NCBI GenBank assembly: GCA_003290165.1
Contig: QNQO01000197.1
Coordinates: 710,001 to 774,000 of the forward strand
DNA from: Berberis thunbergii
Lineage: Eukaryota > Streptophyta > Magnoliopsida > Ranunculales > Berberidaceae
Direction: 5' to 3'
DNA length: 64,000 bases
Part shown: piece after piece, positions 33,884 to 46,000 of the stretch
How the letters are laid out: each line of letters begins with the position of its first letter
How positions within the stretch are numbered: the stretch's first letter is position 1
Translations under genes and position numbers: made by a program
The notes under the pieces: model-generated
The model's input: the letters and a program-made list of their open reading frames with translations, nothing else
Told to the model about the DNA's origin: nothing
Databases searched by the model: none

Positions 33884-35350
33884 TGTTGGGTTAAGATCCT
33901 TATTTCAACATAAAAATTTATTTTATTAAGCTATCGATGCCAAGGCTCTGTAAAAAAATTTAACATAAAGGTATGCAAGATGGGGTGATTATAGACTCAC
34001 AAGGGTCATTTTCACAATTTAAACAGGCGAGAAGAAGAAGATATACAGAATCAAGAGTATACTAAACCATATGCATACAAAGATAATCAATGAAGACAAT
34101 TAACTTAGATCTACTGCAATCGATTGATACAGCTTTAAGACAGTTTCCTGCTTTACACTTAGAGAGGACCTGTAAGATCTTGTCAGAGCGTAGATTGAAG
34201 TTAAGGTTGGAGAAAACAAAACAGAAATAGATAAGATAATATGATTTTATTTAAAGAAGAAGAATGTACAGGAGACTTACAGACTTAGAAAGGAAAGCTT
34301 ACAGAGATGGAGTACTTAGGGTTACATAAAAGATTAGGGCTAAATAATTCACAAAAATCATCTTTTATTAGTGATTGTAACCCCATTTACTAAACATCTA
34401 TTTGTGCAAGAAAAGGAAGATATGCAAGATGGGGTGATTCAGAGACTCACAAGGGTCAGTTTCACAATTTGGCAAAATGGGGTGACAAATTAGGGCTAAA
34501 TAATTCACAAAAATCATCTTTTATTAGTGATTGTAACACCATTTACTAAACATCTATTTGTGCAAGAAAATGAAGATATGCAAGTAAGCTAAAAAAAAAA
34601 AAAATTCGACATGGTTTCAGGCTGTTGAAACCAATCAGCATTCCTTGGTTAAAACATTTTTCAAAACACAAATCAGGTAAAAAAAATTTCCCAAATTTGG
34701 TAAAAAACCAATTTTTTAAAAAAAATCTCTACGAACCCTAGAAATGGTGTGGCTCAAACACAAACTACCATTATCATTCAAATTTTAAGATATTAAGCAG
34801 TGATTGTTGAAGAAAACGTACCAGAAGAAGAAGAGAGGCCCTCTTAATTAGAAACCCTACAAATGCCGAGCAGCGGAGCAGAGGAGGCGTGACGAGGAGC
34901 TGAGGAGGCGTGACGAGGAGCTGAGGAGGAGCGGCCTTTGAGCAGATCTGCGCGTGAGGAACGACCTTTGAGCAGACAGACCCTCTTAATGACGAAGCAG
35001 ATGAAGGGTTTGAGCAGAGGGGAGGTTTGAGCAGAAGAGGCGTGAGGTGTGAGCATATGAGAGGTTTGAGCAGAGGAACGGCTTGAGCAGAGGAGCGGCT
35101 TGAGCAGAGGAGGCGAGAGGTTTGAGCAGAGGAGGAGGGTTTGAGCAGAGGAGGAGGGGTTTGAGCAGAGGACCAGATGAAAAGGTTTGATTTTCGTCTG
35201 AAATTTTTTTTTTTTTTTTGGAGCCAAGATTTTGGAGCCCAAACTGATTCGCATTCACGTGCCACAGACCATCCCAAGCACGTGCCGAGGATGATCCGGG
35301 CATTCTCCCAGGCAACAGACACAGGCTCTGTAGAATTATTCGTGGTGGAT

Positions 35351-35377
35351 TGTGATGTTACTGTTAGGTCACAGTGA
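35351..35377 (+). pseudogene. Last codons of the interrupted plant gene
   Basis: After the right target duplication the frame of the 27036-27557 fragment continues as CDVTVRSQ and a TGA stop. This supports the insertion point and orientation. See the entry at 27036. Confidence 0.55.
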
Positions 35378-35842
35378 AGAAGGGAAGCTGGGTTATATGG
35401 CTTCTCCTTAACGCTCTATACCGTAAAGAGAAGAGAAGATTTAGTGCTTTGTTGTTGTGTTTGATATTGAGAGATGATGTTGTATAAATACAACTTACAA
35501 GGTGGAGATACGGTTCATCACAATCGGTTGATATTACAAGTTGAGTACTAGAAGAAAACGAAGATCAAATGATTGATTTCTTCGGTAGTGATGTTGTTTA
35601 TTTCTAGGAACTGCAGGATCAAGACCGTTTCAAACGGTTTGAGTTAGGTTTCTCAAATTTTAGACATATCCACCTCTATCTATTAAAGATTTACATAAGC
35701 ATTGTTCCTCAAACTCATTCTCCTTACAAAGTTAGATCCCTGATTCTAGAGAGCGAGGGAGGGCATCCCCCGCTCCCTAGACTTAAGTTAGATTAGATTA
35801 CAAATGAGAATCAAACTTTTGTTAATTGGGCTAAAGTCACGT
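35378..35842. other. Intergenic, probably 3' flank of the interrupted gene
   Basis: No gene recognised. A short imperfect palindrome, CTAGAGAGCGAGGGAGGG facing CCCCCGCTCCCTAG at 35744-35781, resembles the ends of the TTCTAGGGAG MITEs at 24287 and 39650. Confidence 0.4.
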
Positions 35843-35851
35843 TTGTTAGAG

Positions 35852-36014
35852 CAGAAATTCTAAATGGTGAGGAAATCAGCGAGGGGGTGGTGTGACCGCT
35901 CATCCCCTCGAGATGTGCGTCTGCACCCTTGAGATGTATAGCAACACGAATCTCGAGGGAGATGAGTGGTGACACCATCCCCCTCGCTGGTTTCCTCGAC
36001 AGTTAGAAATGTTC
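35852..36014. mobile_element. MULE-type MITE, 163 bp
   Basis: A near-complete inverted repeat: GAGGAAATCAGCGAGGGGG on the left pairs with GAGGAAACCAGCGAGGGGG read from the right. A perfect 9-bp duplication, TTGTTAGAG, lies at 35843-35851 and 36015-36023. It is too short to code. Confidence 0.85.
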
Positions 36015-36205
36015 TTGTTAGAGTGCAGTTCCTTCTGATAAATCACTTTGTGTGTATTCCATCACTTTTGTCAATCAGGTGGATCATTTCTTTGAAAAGA
36101 TTGATACGACATCTCGAAAAAGGTTAAAGAATTAATAAGCAATTTAAACATACTATTCAACAAGGTTTTTTTTGTCTTTTCAATTGCATTTATGGTAATA
36201 GCTAG

Positions 36206-38053
36206 TATGTATGTTATGTATTTTACCATTCATTGTAGATTGGAACAAACGTCAAATCATAAGAATTATAGATAAAACATGGTTAGGATTGAAAGATTGG
36301 AAATGTGTTGAAGGTTGATTCATTTTTTGTGATGGTATGTTTGTAAATATAAAATATGTATAAGGGCAAAAAAAAATTTGTGTAAAAAAGTTGGTGCAAT
36401 GTAGCGGAGAGAGAAACTATTGTGTTTTTTTATGCAATGACTACTCCACACCACCAAAAATGTTTTCTCACACCATTTAAATCTCCCTCACCACCTGCTT
36501 TATTTTTTACACCACCACTTTTTCCCACACTACCAATATAAAACAAGGAAAACCATTTTTCTCCTCCTCATTCAAATCGAAACGCAAGTTTCTCGTCCCC
36601 ATTCAAATTTTTTATCTCCCCACATTGAAAACACATTTAAAATCGATTTCAACTCATTCTCTTGGTTCTATTGCTTCTTCTCTTATCGTAAAATAAGCAA
36701 GCAACATTTCCCTTATCTTGGTTCGATTGCTTCTACAACCCCTCAGATCCATTTTTCACTTCGTCTCAGATTTCGACTCCAATGCTTATGAAACAAGCTT
36801 TCAAGTTATTCATTTCTTGCCAAAAATTTCAAGAAGTTAACATAAGCAAAATTTTTAGAAAAACAAAGTTATCTAAAGGAAACTTCAGAAATATTTTCAA
36901 TTACAAAAACAAAGTAAACTTCAGAAAAAATTTCAGAAATCACAAAAAAAAAAAAAAATTGTTCGCCTGAGACAATACGAGGTTTTGCAAAAACCTCGCA
37001 TTGATCTGGACGAACAGTAAAAAAAAATTGCTAAAAATTTCCTGTTTGCCCTCGCATTGTTCCAGGCGATTTTTTTAAACAATGCGGGGTTTTGCAAAAG
37101 CTCACATTGTTATAACAACAAATTTTTTTGGACAAATTTGCGTGATTTTAGTGAAATGACTATAACTTTCTCATTTCAAAACACTTTTAAGTGATTCAAA
37201 TTGTATTTATTAGATAACTCAGAGTATTACAATATTTGTGTTTTGATCAAATTGAGAATCGGTTTCGATCAAGCACATAAGTTGGCCGAAAGTTAGGTCA
37301 CTATCCCGTTTTCATTGTGAGACAGATTTGTGCGATTTTAGTAAAATGACCATAATTTTTTCATTTCAAAACATTTTAAAGTGATTCAAGTTGTGTTTAT
37401 TAGATAACTCAGAGTACTAAAATTTTCATGTTTTGATGAGCTTGAGAATTCGTCTCAATTGAGAGTTAAAATTGGTCGAAAGTTATCCTGTTTTTAAGTT
37501 ACTATTTTTTGAATGGTGTGGGTTAATAGAAAAAAAAAATACATGGTGGTGAGACAACGCTTTTGGTGGTGTCGAGTGGTTGTTGCCTTTTTTTAATGAA
37601 CTTATATTAACTATCTACATAGTTGTTGGGGTTTCATAAACTTTGGTATCATTTAAAATATAATTTTGAAGACCTTTCCAACAAAACCAATGATCAATAC
37701 AAACACTTAAATTTCAAAATATGTATTTTATTGTTAAAATATGTAAGTATTTTAATATTTTCATGCCCAAGTATAATATTTTACAAATAAACGGATAGTC
37801 ATTTTACTATTCAAACAAAGACTCCGAATATTCAATCAATTCTAATTTTAACCGAGTTTGACTCCAAAAAAAATAGCATTTTTACCGAAAAATGGTCTTG
37901 CACCTCAGAAAAATTAGTTTACATTCTAAAATATGATTTTTTTTATGGAACTGATTGAGGGCAATGATAGAATGGTGGCGAGGGTGTTCAATGCATGATA
38001 ATTTGCACAATAAAAGTGTATGTAGAATGTCATCGGCACGGGTAATATACTGG
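36206..38053 (+). mobile_element. Helitron-like copy G, split by a MULE-type element
   Basis: Related to the 3309-15505 array but of a different subtype (AACAAACGTCAAATCATAAG near its start). The left part is 36206-36432 and the right part 37596-38053. The end carries GTCATCGGCAC and CTGG in place of CTAG, followed immediately by the next copy. The left limit is approximate. Confidence 0.6.
36433..37586. mobile_element. Non-autonomous MULE-type element, 1.15 kb
   Basis: Inverted ends of about 45 bp: CCACACCACCAAAAATG near the left edge pairs with CGACACCACCAAAAGCG from the right. An 8- to 9-bp duplication of TTTTTTTA flanks it (36425-36432 and 37588-37595). The interior has two diverged direct repeats (about 37137-37310 and 37326-37500, both with TCATTTCAAAACA and TTATTAGATAACTCAGAGTA). 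No coding capacity. Confidence 0.72.
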
Positions 38054-39367
38054 TCTATGTTACATTTCATAGTGATGTTTTATTGTGCATGCTGATTGGG
38101 ATAAACGTCAAATCATAAAGATTGGAGATAAAAAATGACTACGATTGAAAGTTGGAAAATGTGTTGAAAAATGATATTCATTTCCTATGATGGCTTGTTT
38201 GTAAGTATAAAAATATGTATATGGGTAAATAAAATGAAAAACTAGTGAAAAAAGTTTGTGAAATGTACATGTGGCGGAGAAAGAAATTTTTTATGTGTGT
38301 TTGTTTTTCCTCAAAATTAAATATGCTATAATTATTTACTTGATTGTTGATTTTTGGCAAACTTGATATTGTTAGAATGCATTTATTAAAGATTTTTTTA
38401 AATGAAATCAATGATTCGTACAAGCGCTAAAAATTAAATAGATTTTATATTATTAAGAATGTCTAATGCATTTAGCATCTGTAGTATTTTCAATGTTTTA
38501 AAGAAATGAGACAGGGCATCTTAATGTGCATTTTTAGTGAATTCAAAGTTTGGCAAGAATTGACTCTCAGTGTTTTAAAACATTTCTCCCAGCTGATTTA
38601 AATTTTTACTGAGTTTAACCTAAAGTTTATAGTATATATTTTTACCTTAAAATAGGGTTGAACTTCAAAACTAATTCATAGTGGTGTTTTACTGTTCATT
38701 GATGACTGAAACAAACGTCAAATCATAAGGATTGAAGATAAAAGATGGTTAGGATTGCAAGTTGAAAATACATTGACGATTAAGATTCATTTCCTATGAT
38801 AGCATATTTGTAAATATAAACATGTAAAAGGGCAAAAAAATAAAAATAAAAATTTATGAAAATATTAGTGGAATGTACATGTGGCGGAGAGAGAAATAAT
38901 TATGTTTTTTTTTCAAAATGAAAATTATTATAATTATCTAAGTAGTTGTCGAATTTTGATAAATTTGAAATGCATTTTTTAATATCTTTCAAATAAAACC
39001 AATGATCAGTACAAATACTTAAAATTTTAAAATATATATTTTATTATTATAACATATAAGTATTTTAATATTTAACATTTTAAAAGAAACTAATAAATAT
39101 TTTAATAAACATTCAAACAAATACCCTGGAACATTCAATCGATTTTAGTTTTAACCGAATTTAACTCTAAAAAATTTAGTATTTTTACCTTAAATAATCT
39201 TTTAGCTAAAAAAATTTAGTTTATATTCTAAAATAATAATTTTTTTTGGGATTTAATTAAGGGTCATGGTGGAGATGATGGTAAGAGTGTTCAATGCACG
39301 ACAATTTGCAACAAAAAGAAAATATAAAATTCTATGTGGAGTGCCAATGGCACCGATAATATACTAG
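38054..39367 (+). mobile_element. Two Helitron-like copies (H and I) in tandem
   Basis: Copy H begins TCTATGTTACATTTC right after copy G. Near 38690 the family start (GTCAAATCATAAGG) recurs without a clean terminus between, so H lacks its 3' end. Copy I ends with a hairpin GTGCC-AAT-GGCAC at 39341-39353 and ACTAG at 39363-39367, then T. Confidence 0.65.
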
Positions 39368-40034
39368 TATAGTGCAAAGAAAATGATAAAAAGAAATGTT
39401 CCAAAACATTCTCCATCCATCGTCTATGAACATCCCTCTTCTTCTCATGCCTCTTTCATTCTCTTCTCCCTCTCGCTCATAACCATCGTCCCTTTATTTA
39501 TTTATTTATATATTTTTGTCCATTTTTCGTGTTACTCTTAGGTATAATACGAGTATTGTTATGACATTAATTATTTATTTTTGTTTGAAGAGTAAGAAGA
39601 AATTTGTTATGACCTAAATTCATGAGTTTTGGGAATACGTTAGGAGCCCTTCTACGAAGCGAGGGAAGTAGCAAGGACCCATCTCTTTCGAGATAAGTGA
39701 TGGTGCGCAATTCGAAGCGGATTTGCTTATCTTGAGAGAGATGGATGGTCCTGGCTCCCTAGAATTTCTGATACTTTAATTAAGGGTAGTTGTCAACTCA
39801 ACAACAAGAAACGTGGATTCAGTTGAAGGAAGACAAGTGAGCTATCAAATCTTGATACTAGGGCCCCGTAGTCTCACTTAGCATATCGCCACCTATTCCC
39901 ATTTCCCAACGCAAATCATCGATCAAACAAAAGAGAAAAGTCAGACTTCTCCACACTGCGTACGTGCACCTCTCGCAACTCGCAACTAAAACAACCACAG
40001 AATCTCTCTGGTTCTCTCAGACAATCCATCAAAC
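39368..40034. promoter_or_regulatory. Upstream region of the SDP6 gene, with a small MITE
   Basis: No gene in this interval. Nothing firmly identifiable as a promoter element was seen. The MITE at 39650-39764 lies about 270 bp upstream of the start codon. The bases before the ATG (CAAACATGGCG) suit a plant start context. Confidence 0.35.
39650..39764. mobile_element. Small inverted-repeat MITE upstream of SDP6, 115 bp
   Basis: Left half GGACCCATCTCTTTCGAGATAAG pairs imperfectly with the right half read on the minus strand (GGACCATCCATCTCTCTCAAG). The ends, TTCTACGAAGCGAGGG and CTCCCTAGAA, resemble the MITE at 24287-24429. No convincing target duplication. Confidence 0.5.
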
Positions 40035-43000
40035 ATGGCGACGGCAACTCGCCTGAAGGGCTTCGGGGCGGCGGCGATGGCAGCGGCAGGGGCGTACGGA
40101 GCACTGAGCGTCAGAGGCCTGACCTTCTCGGAAAACGATCAAGGGAGCGTGGAGAGTGTTCGACGAAAGATCTCTGACGTGACCGCAAATGTTCCGTCAA
40201 GAGAGGTTCAGCAATCAGCGTTGATGGGGGCCAGTTCTGCCAACCCTCTCGATGTTCTTGTGGTTGGTGGTGGTGCTACTGGGTGTGGTGTGGCACTTGA
40301 TGCTGTCACTAGAGGGCTCCGTGTTGGCCTTGTTGAACGTGATGATTTCTCGTCCGGGACTTCTTCGAGATCGACTAAGTTGATTCATGGAGGTTAGTTA
40401 GTGGGTTGCTCTTCTTTTGTTTGACTGATTGCCTGTTTGAGTTTTGGAGGTTTTTGTTGAATGGGGTGTTCGAATTTGGTTAATAGAATGCACAATTGTT
40501 CGGTTTAGCTTTCTTGTTTGATTGGTTTCTTCAGATTCTTTTGTTGTATGGTTGCTATGGGGGTAAAGGAAAAAAGAGGAAAGATAACATTTTTAAATGT
40601 GGGGCATTGTATTTTCTGACAAAAGTGCATTTCTCCCGAAATGGCTCAGCATCTATTGTGATTAGAATAGCAAAGAAGAATGGGAACATATTTTATTTAT
40701 GCTTTATAATGCATCATAAGGAGATTTAAGAGAATTAGCTATCCATTTGCTTGCTGGATAAGAGTGGATAGCTAGTATGGATATGATTCTTTTAAGATGT
40801 TCTATTTATTTTTAAACTTACTTTATGGGCATACACATTATTTTGTCTCTTTTGTATCTTATTCTCAAAGTATGTTTTAATTTATTTGTGAAGTTCTGTT
40901 TGCTTTGCGCCGAAGATTGCCTTGGGAACAAGCTTTATGACAAGCATTAGTTCGGTGGGACACAAATTTGGGAATTTTCAATTATACAAAGCAGCATACT
41001 TTAGGAATTCATAATGGTTGTGGGCACCGGACGAGATAGACCTCATCCTAATTTCATCCCATCCCAAACGGGTTCAGGACATGACTATATGCTACTAAAA
41101 AAAATTGGGCAACAACAAATTTAAATTTATACAAGTCTAAAATTCACACCAAACATGATTCAACAATATAATACTACATGATTCAAGTCTTACACATCAA
41201 CTACATCAATAATCAAGTCTGAGGTAGTTAATACTACAAGTACATGATCATCAACAACATCATGAATCAAGTCAGACTTAATTAAAATTGATAATAATAA
41301 ATATTAAATAAATATGTTCGGGATGGGTTGGGTTGAATTGAAAATCTTTATCTTGACCTCATCCCACTCTAGATCGGGACGGGATTGGGATTGGGATGGG
41401 TTTGATCAATTCCAGAAGGATCCGGAAAAAATCAGGATGAGATCGGGATCGTGGGATGGGATGCTCATCCCTAATTCATAAGAACTGATCCATTATTGAC
41501 ATAGCTTTGTTCTTTATTTTTGTTGTTAGTGGATTTGATTTTTTAACTATTAGTAAACATGACATTACAGGGGTTCGTTACTTGGAAAAGGCCGTCTTTA
41601 ATCTAGACTATGGGCAGCTTAAGCTGGTTTTCCATGCACTCGAGGAGCGTAAACAAGTTATTGAGAATGCTCCACACTTATGTCACGCTTTGCCGTGCAT
41701 GACTCCATGTTTCAACTGGTTTGAAGTAGTGTACTATTGGATGGGATTGAAACTATACGATGTGGTCGCAGGAGCACGCCTTCTGCATTTGTCTCGGTAT
41801 TATTCTGCACAAGAATCTATTGAGCTCTTTCCTACCCTTGCGAGGAAGGGAGGGGATAGAAACTTGACAGGTACAGTTGTATACTATGATGGCCAGATGA
41901 ATGACTCTCGGCTTAATGTCGGGCTTGCATGTACTGCTGCATTAGCTGGTGCGGCAGTGCTTAACCATGCTGAGGTTGTATCCTTTATTAAGGATGACAA
42001 TAGCGACCAAATAATTGGTGCACGCATTCGAAACAATCTTTCAGGTACATCAACCATAACATTTTCAATTTGTTGCTATCATTTAATGGATTACATTATT
42101 TTTTTCTGCCTGGTACTATTGAGTCATTTCTTTGGACGTTATGTCCTTTATCAAGTAGATAAAATTTGGTTTCTCTAAAATTGTTGGATAATTGATAAAA
42201 TACACCTATGAAGGCACTGAGTTTTGACTCACATCGGTGGAGCAAAGGGATAAATTTAGTATGCAACACTCACTTACCATTTGGAAATTATCAGGCAGTA
42301 GTATTAGGTCAAGTGGGGAAAACAAAATTTATATTTGTGCCTACCAAAAACTTTAAAAAACACGTGCAAGTCATTCTAAGTTTTTTTTTTTTGACATTTT
42401 AAAAGGCCAATGTCTGATTTTTAATGCACACCTATTTGGTTGTGGAGTTCTAAGTCACAGAGTTGGGGGCAAAGGATTGAATGAGTCCATGTTGTCTACA
42501 ACTGGGTGTACAGATTTGAACCTTACACCCTTAGAAGATAACATGTTATAAGCGTTTTTTAGGGATTAATTTGGTAATTCATAAAATACATGGGTTAGTC
42601 TGCAATTAGTATCTGTAGGGTGTATATGTTGAAACCGTACACCCAGGAGCAGGTGATCTCCATTCAAGGTTGAATACTTCATTCTACCTAATTGGCAACA
42701 AGTGGACTTTTCCCATTGATTGATCTGATTCTTTTCAACCTGAAATTTTGAATCCAGTAAGGCAAAAAGGTTTAATAGATTGGTTCCTGAACATAATGTC
42801 ATGAGCCAAATTTTTATTGGATTGGGTTTACCATGGTTTAAACTGAAAAATCCTTTGATTATAGCTACGTATCTTAGATTATTATACTTATAATTGAACC
42901 TTTAAAAGTTGCCGTTAGATATCATTTCAATTAGATATGTACAATGAGATATCTTTACATTGTAGTTATATATAGTACTATCGAAATTATTCTGATGAAC

Positions 43001-46000
43001 ATTAAATTATTCTGATCGTTTTATTTAAGAAATGAACATTAAATTATTCTGATCGAAATTACATGTTACCGATATGGTTAGATATTTAAAAAGTATATAT
43101 GATGCTATCATTTTACTTGAGATAACATTATTTAATATCAGATACAACCCCATATGCAATTAAACTTATTGGATATGGAAGTTTATTAATGTTCGATCAA
43201 TTTGGGATTGGTTTTGAATGATCCATTTGTTTCACTGAACCACTACTATATAACATAGATTTGGAGCCCATAAAATCAAGTTGAAGAAATAAACTTTTTT
43301 GCGTACAAGAAAGATGATGAAAATTGTTGAAGGGCTATCATTTGTACTTTTAAAGTCCTCTCCTGGATAATATCTGAGATTTTGATTGACAAATTGTTTT
43401 CTTTGTTGTCGTCAAGTATGCACAGACACGGACACAAGCGTCGTGTCGGACAAGGACATGACACAGTGACTCGACAATTTTCCAAAACTAGGACTCGGGG
43501 ACATGGGACACAGCGACACGTCAATACCTTTATATATATAAATCATATGAACATAAACAATATTTAATTAAGAAAAATTTAAGTAAAAAGGAACAAGAAG
43601 TATGAAGATGAAAATGAAGTACAAATTGTGCTAGAAAAGAAAAAAAATGTAAAAAAATGTGGAGAAGAAGATAACACTCCGTCGCAAGAAAAGAATCAAA
43701 GTAGAGTAGAGGAGATAAGAAACAAAGGAGAGAAGAAGAAGCATAGATTACCTCTATGCTTCATCGCCCTCTTTATCTTGCATCGCATTGAAAGCTTTTC
43801 ACTTTAGATGAATTAACAACCTTCAAATTAGGTGGTTATATTCGCCCGCCTAAAAGTAAAAAATAAAATAAAGTTGGTTGTCGAGTCTTGATTGTGTTCT
43901 AATCGATTTTTTGAGTGTGTCAGAGGCGTATTCGACACGTCGATTGCGCTGACTATGTCTTTGATACCTGCCGACACGTTGACCATGTGTCGGATACGTG
44001 TTAGACACTGGTACGACAAGTTTTCCAAAGAGTCCTGGCTTCCTTGGTTGTCATTGAAAGATGATGAAAATTGTTGAAGGATTGTCTTTGTACTTTAAAA
44101 GTCCTATCCTGGAAGATATCAGAGATTTTGATTGATAAAGTGTTTTCTTTGTTGTCATTGAACACTTGGAGGTGTCACCCCTTGGCATATGATTGCCCTG
44201 ACAATTCCTTGCTTTTTCAGTTAGCAACAGAAATGCACCCAGAATTTGAATCTTACTGAAAAGCACCCAGATGTATTTTAGCTAGGGATACTTAACCGTC
44301 TTCTACTTGATTTGATCCTTACTTTCTATTGAAGTGCATCAGGCAAAGAGTTTGATACATATGCCAAAGTTGTTGTGAATGCGGCTGGACCATTTTGTGA
44401 TGCTGTGAGGAAAATGGCCAACAAAGATGCACCACCGATGATCTATCCTAGTAGCGGTGTACACATTGTTCTCCCTGATTATTATTCTCCTGAAGGAATG
44501 GGCTTAATAGTCCCTAAAACTAAAGATGGGCGTGTTGTTTTCATGCTGCCGTGGTTGGGAAGAACGGTTGCAGGAACTACTGACTCAAACACTGAGATCA
44601 CAATGCTTCCTGAACCACATGAAGATGAGATACAATTTATACTAGATGCCATCAGTGATTATCTTAATGTTAAGGTATGCGTTCCTGTTTTTGTTTTGAA
44701 AATCTATTGATCTTATTTTCACATTATTATTCCTTTCCACATGATATATTTCTTTTCTAGCTTATGCTTTGTGTATTTATTTGGTGACAGCTCACAAAGA
44801 AGTACTGTAGAAACTTAAACCTATTATTCTTCCCTTTCTGCTGGTGTTTTTATTTTTGTAATTTACAGGAGTTGCGTTTTACATGACCAAAGAGTCCACT
44901 TGCACCCATCGACCATATTCAAGGAATGCAGTGTTTTTTTTATCAGTCAAACTCAGGCCATATATTAAAGAAAAAACAGAAGAATACAAGCTAATGAGTG
45001 AGAAGTTCGCATAGCTAAAGCGAAGAGAAAAACAAAGCTAGAAAAAAAAAGGGGGAAAAAAAACAAAAACAAAAAACACTCTGCCTAAGACCTATAACAA
45101 GTAGAAAACGCTGTCCCAGTTAAACACACGGACATGGAATACCATAAACAAGGAACATAGTTAAATAATGTATCATTATTAAATAGTGTATATATATCAT
45201 TATTACAATGGTTAATACAACATCCGATACCTAAGTCAATATTATTTTGTTGTTTTATATAATAATTTCATTCTATTATCGCACGCTTTCTCTTGATTTT
45301 TCATATAACTATAGTGTTAATGTTAAAATATTTAAAAAGAGGTTTATGAACTTCTTTCTTTTCCAGATGGTTATGGTTTTGTGACAGAAAACAAATTACT
45401 ATACATTAATATATGCACTCCCAAAAAGATGGTCTCCACTGAAAGCCAAAGCACTAGCTCACAAGTGATCTACAACACTTCTTTCACAAAATATTTTATC
45501 AAGGAGCAAAATGGCCAAGGATTAATTTTTTTTCCCAAAATGCACTATGCATGTATCTTCAGCATTACCAGATTATCGTAACTTTACCAATTAATTAAAC
45601 TCTGGATGATATATTGAAGGTTAGCCTTTTAATTTATTTGTTTTTGTATGATTTTGGTCTCTTCCTGATAAGATTTGGTTCTTACCTTATTGGTAATATG
45701 GTATATGGCATATCCAATAAATTTATGAATGTTTTGGTATATGGAAATCTTTTTTTTTTTTAATCAAAAATGAAAAACGAAAGAGTCTTGAGAAGCCAAG
45801 GCGTGGAGGTTTAATATTCTCTCTCCTTTCATTAAGAAAAACGTATATTTTTTGTCACGATATTTCATCAGCATTATTGGCATCACACTATCCAGTTGAA
45901 GATATGTGCTCATGCATAATTATATTTTTGTTATTTTTGGGGTGTACATTTGTACACGCAATGTACTAAAAAAATCTACTGAAAAGCCAAATCTTCAAGG

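Larger units (their letters stand above)
27558..35341. mobile_element. Giant palindromic (foldback) Mutator-like element, 7.8 kb
   Basis: The left arm (27558-31773, 4.2 kb) and right arm (31811-35341, 3.5 kb) are reverse complements of each other around a 37-bp loop (31774-31810). The ends read GAATAATTCTACAGAGCCTG on both strands. A perfect 9-bp duplication, GTGGTGGAT, flanks the whole (27549-27557 and 35342-35350), which is the size typical of Mutator-like elements. Identity between arms looks very high by eye over long stretches. The main difference is about 700 bp (about 30217-30920) present only on the left. Each arm carries, from outside in, a CTGCTCAAAC-rich minisatellite, a 150-bp duplication, a viroplasmin-like domain ORF and a spliced gene piece resembling the C-terminus of a FAR1/FRS-type protein. 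Confidence 0.9.

Noticed and set aside
27558..35341. Palindrome as an assembly artefact
   Set aside because: The arms differ by a 700-bp deletion, repeat copy number and separate point changes, and perfect 9-bp duplications flank the whole. Not fully excluded without reads.
27558..35341. Two separate MULEs inserted next to each other in opposite orientation
   Set aside because: There are no internal target duplications or inner terminal repeats at the 37-bp loop, and a single pair of outer duplications encloses both arms.
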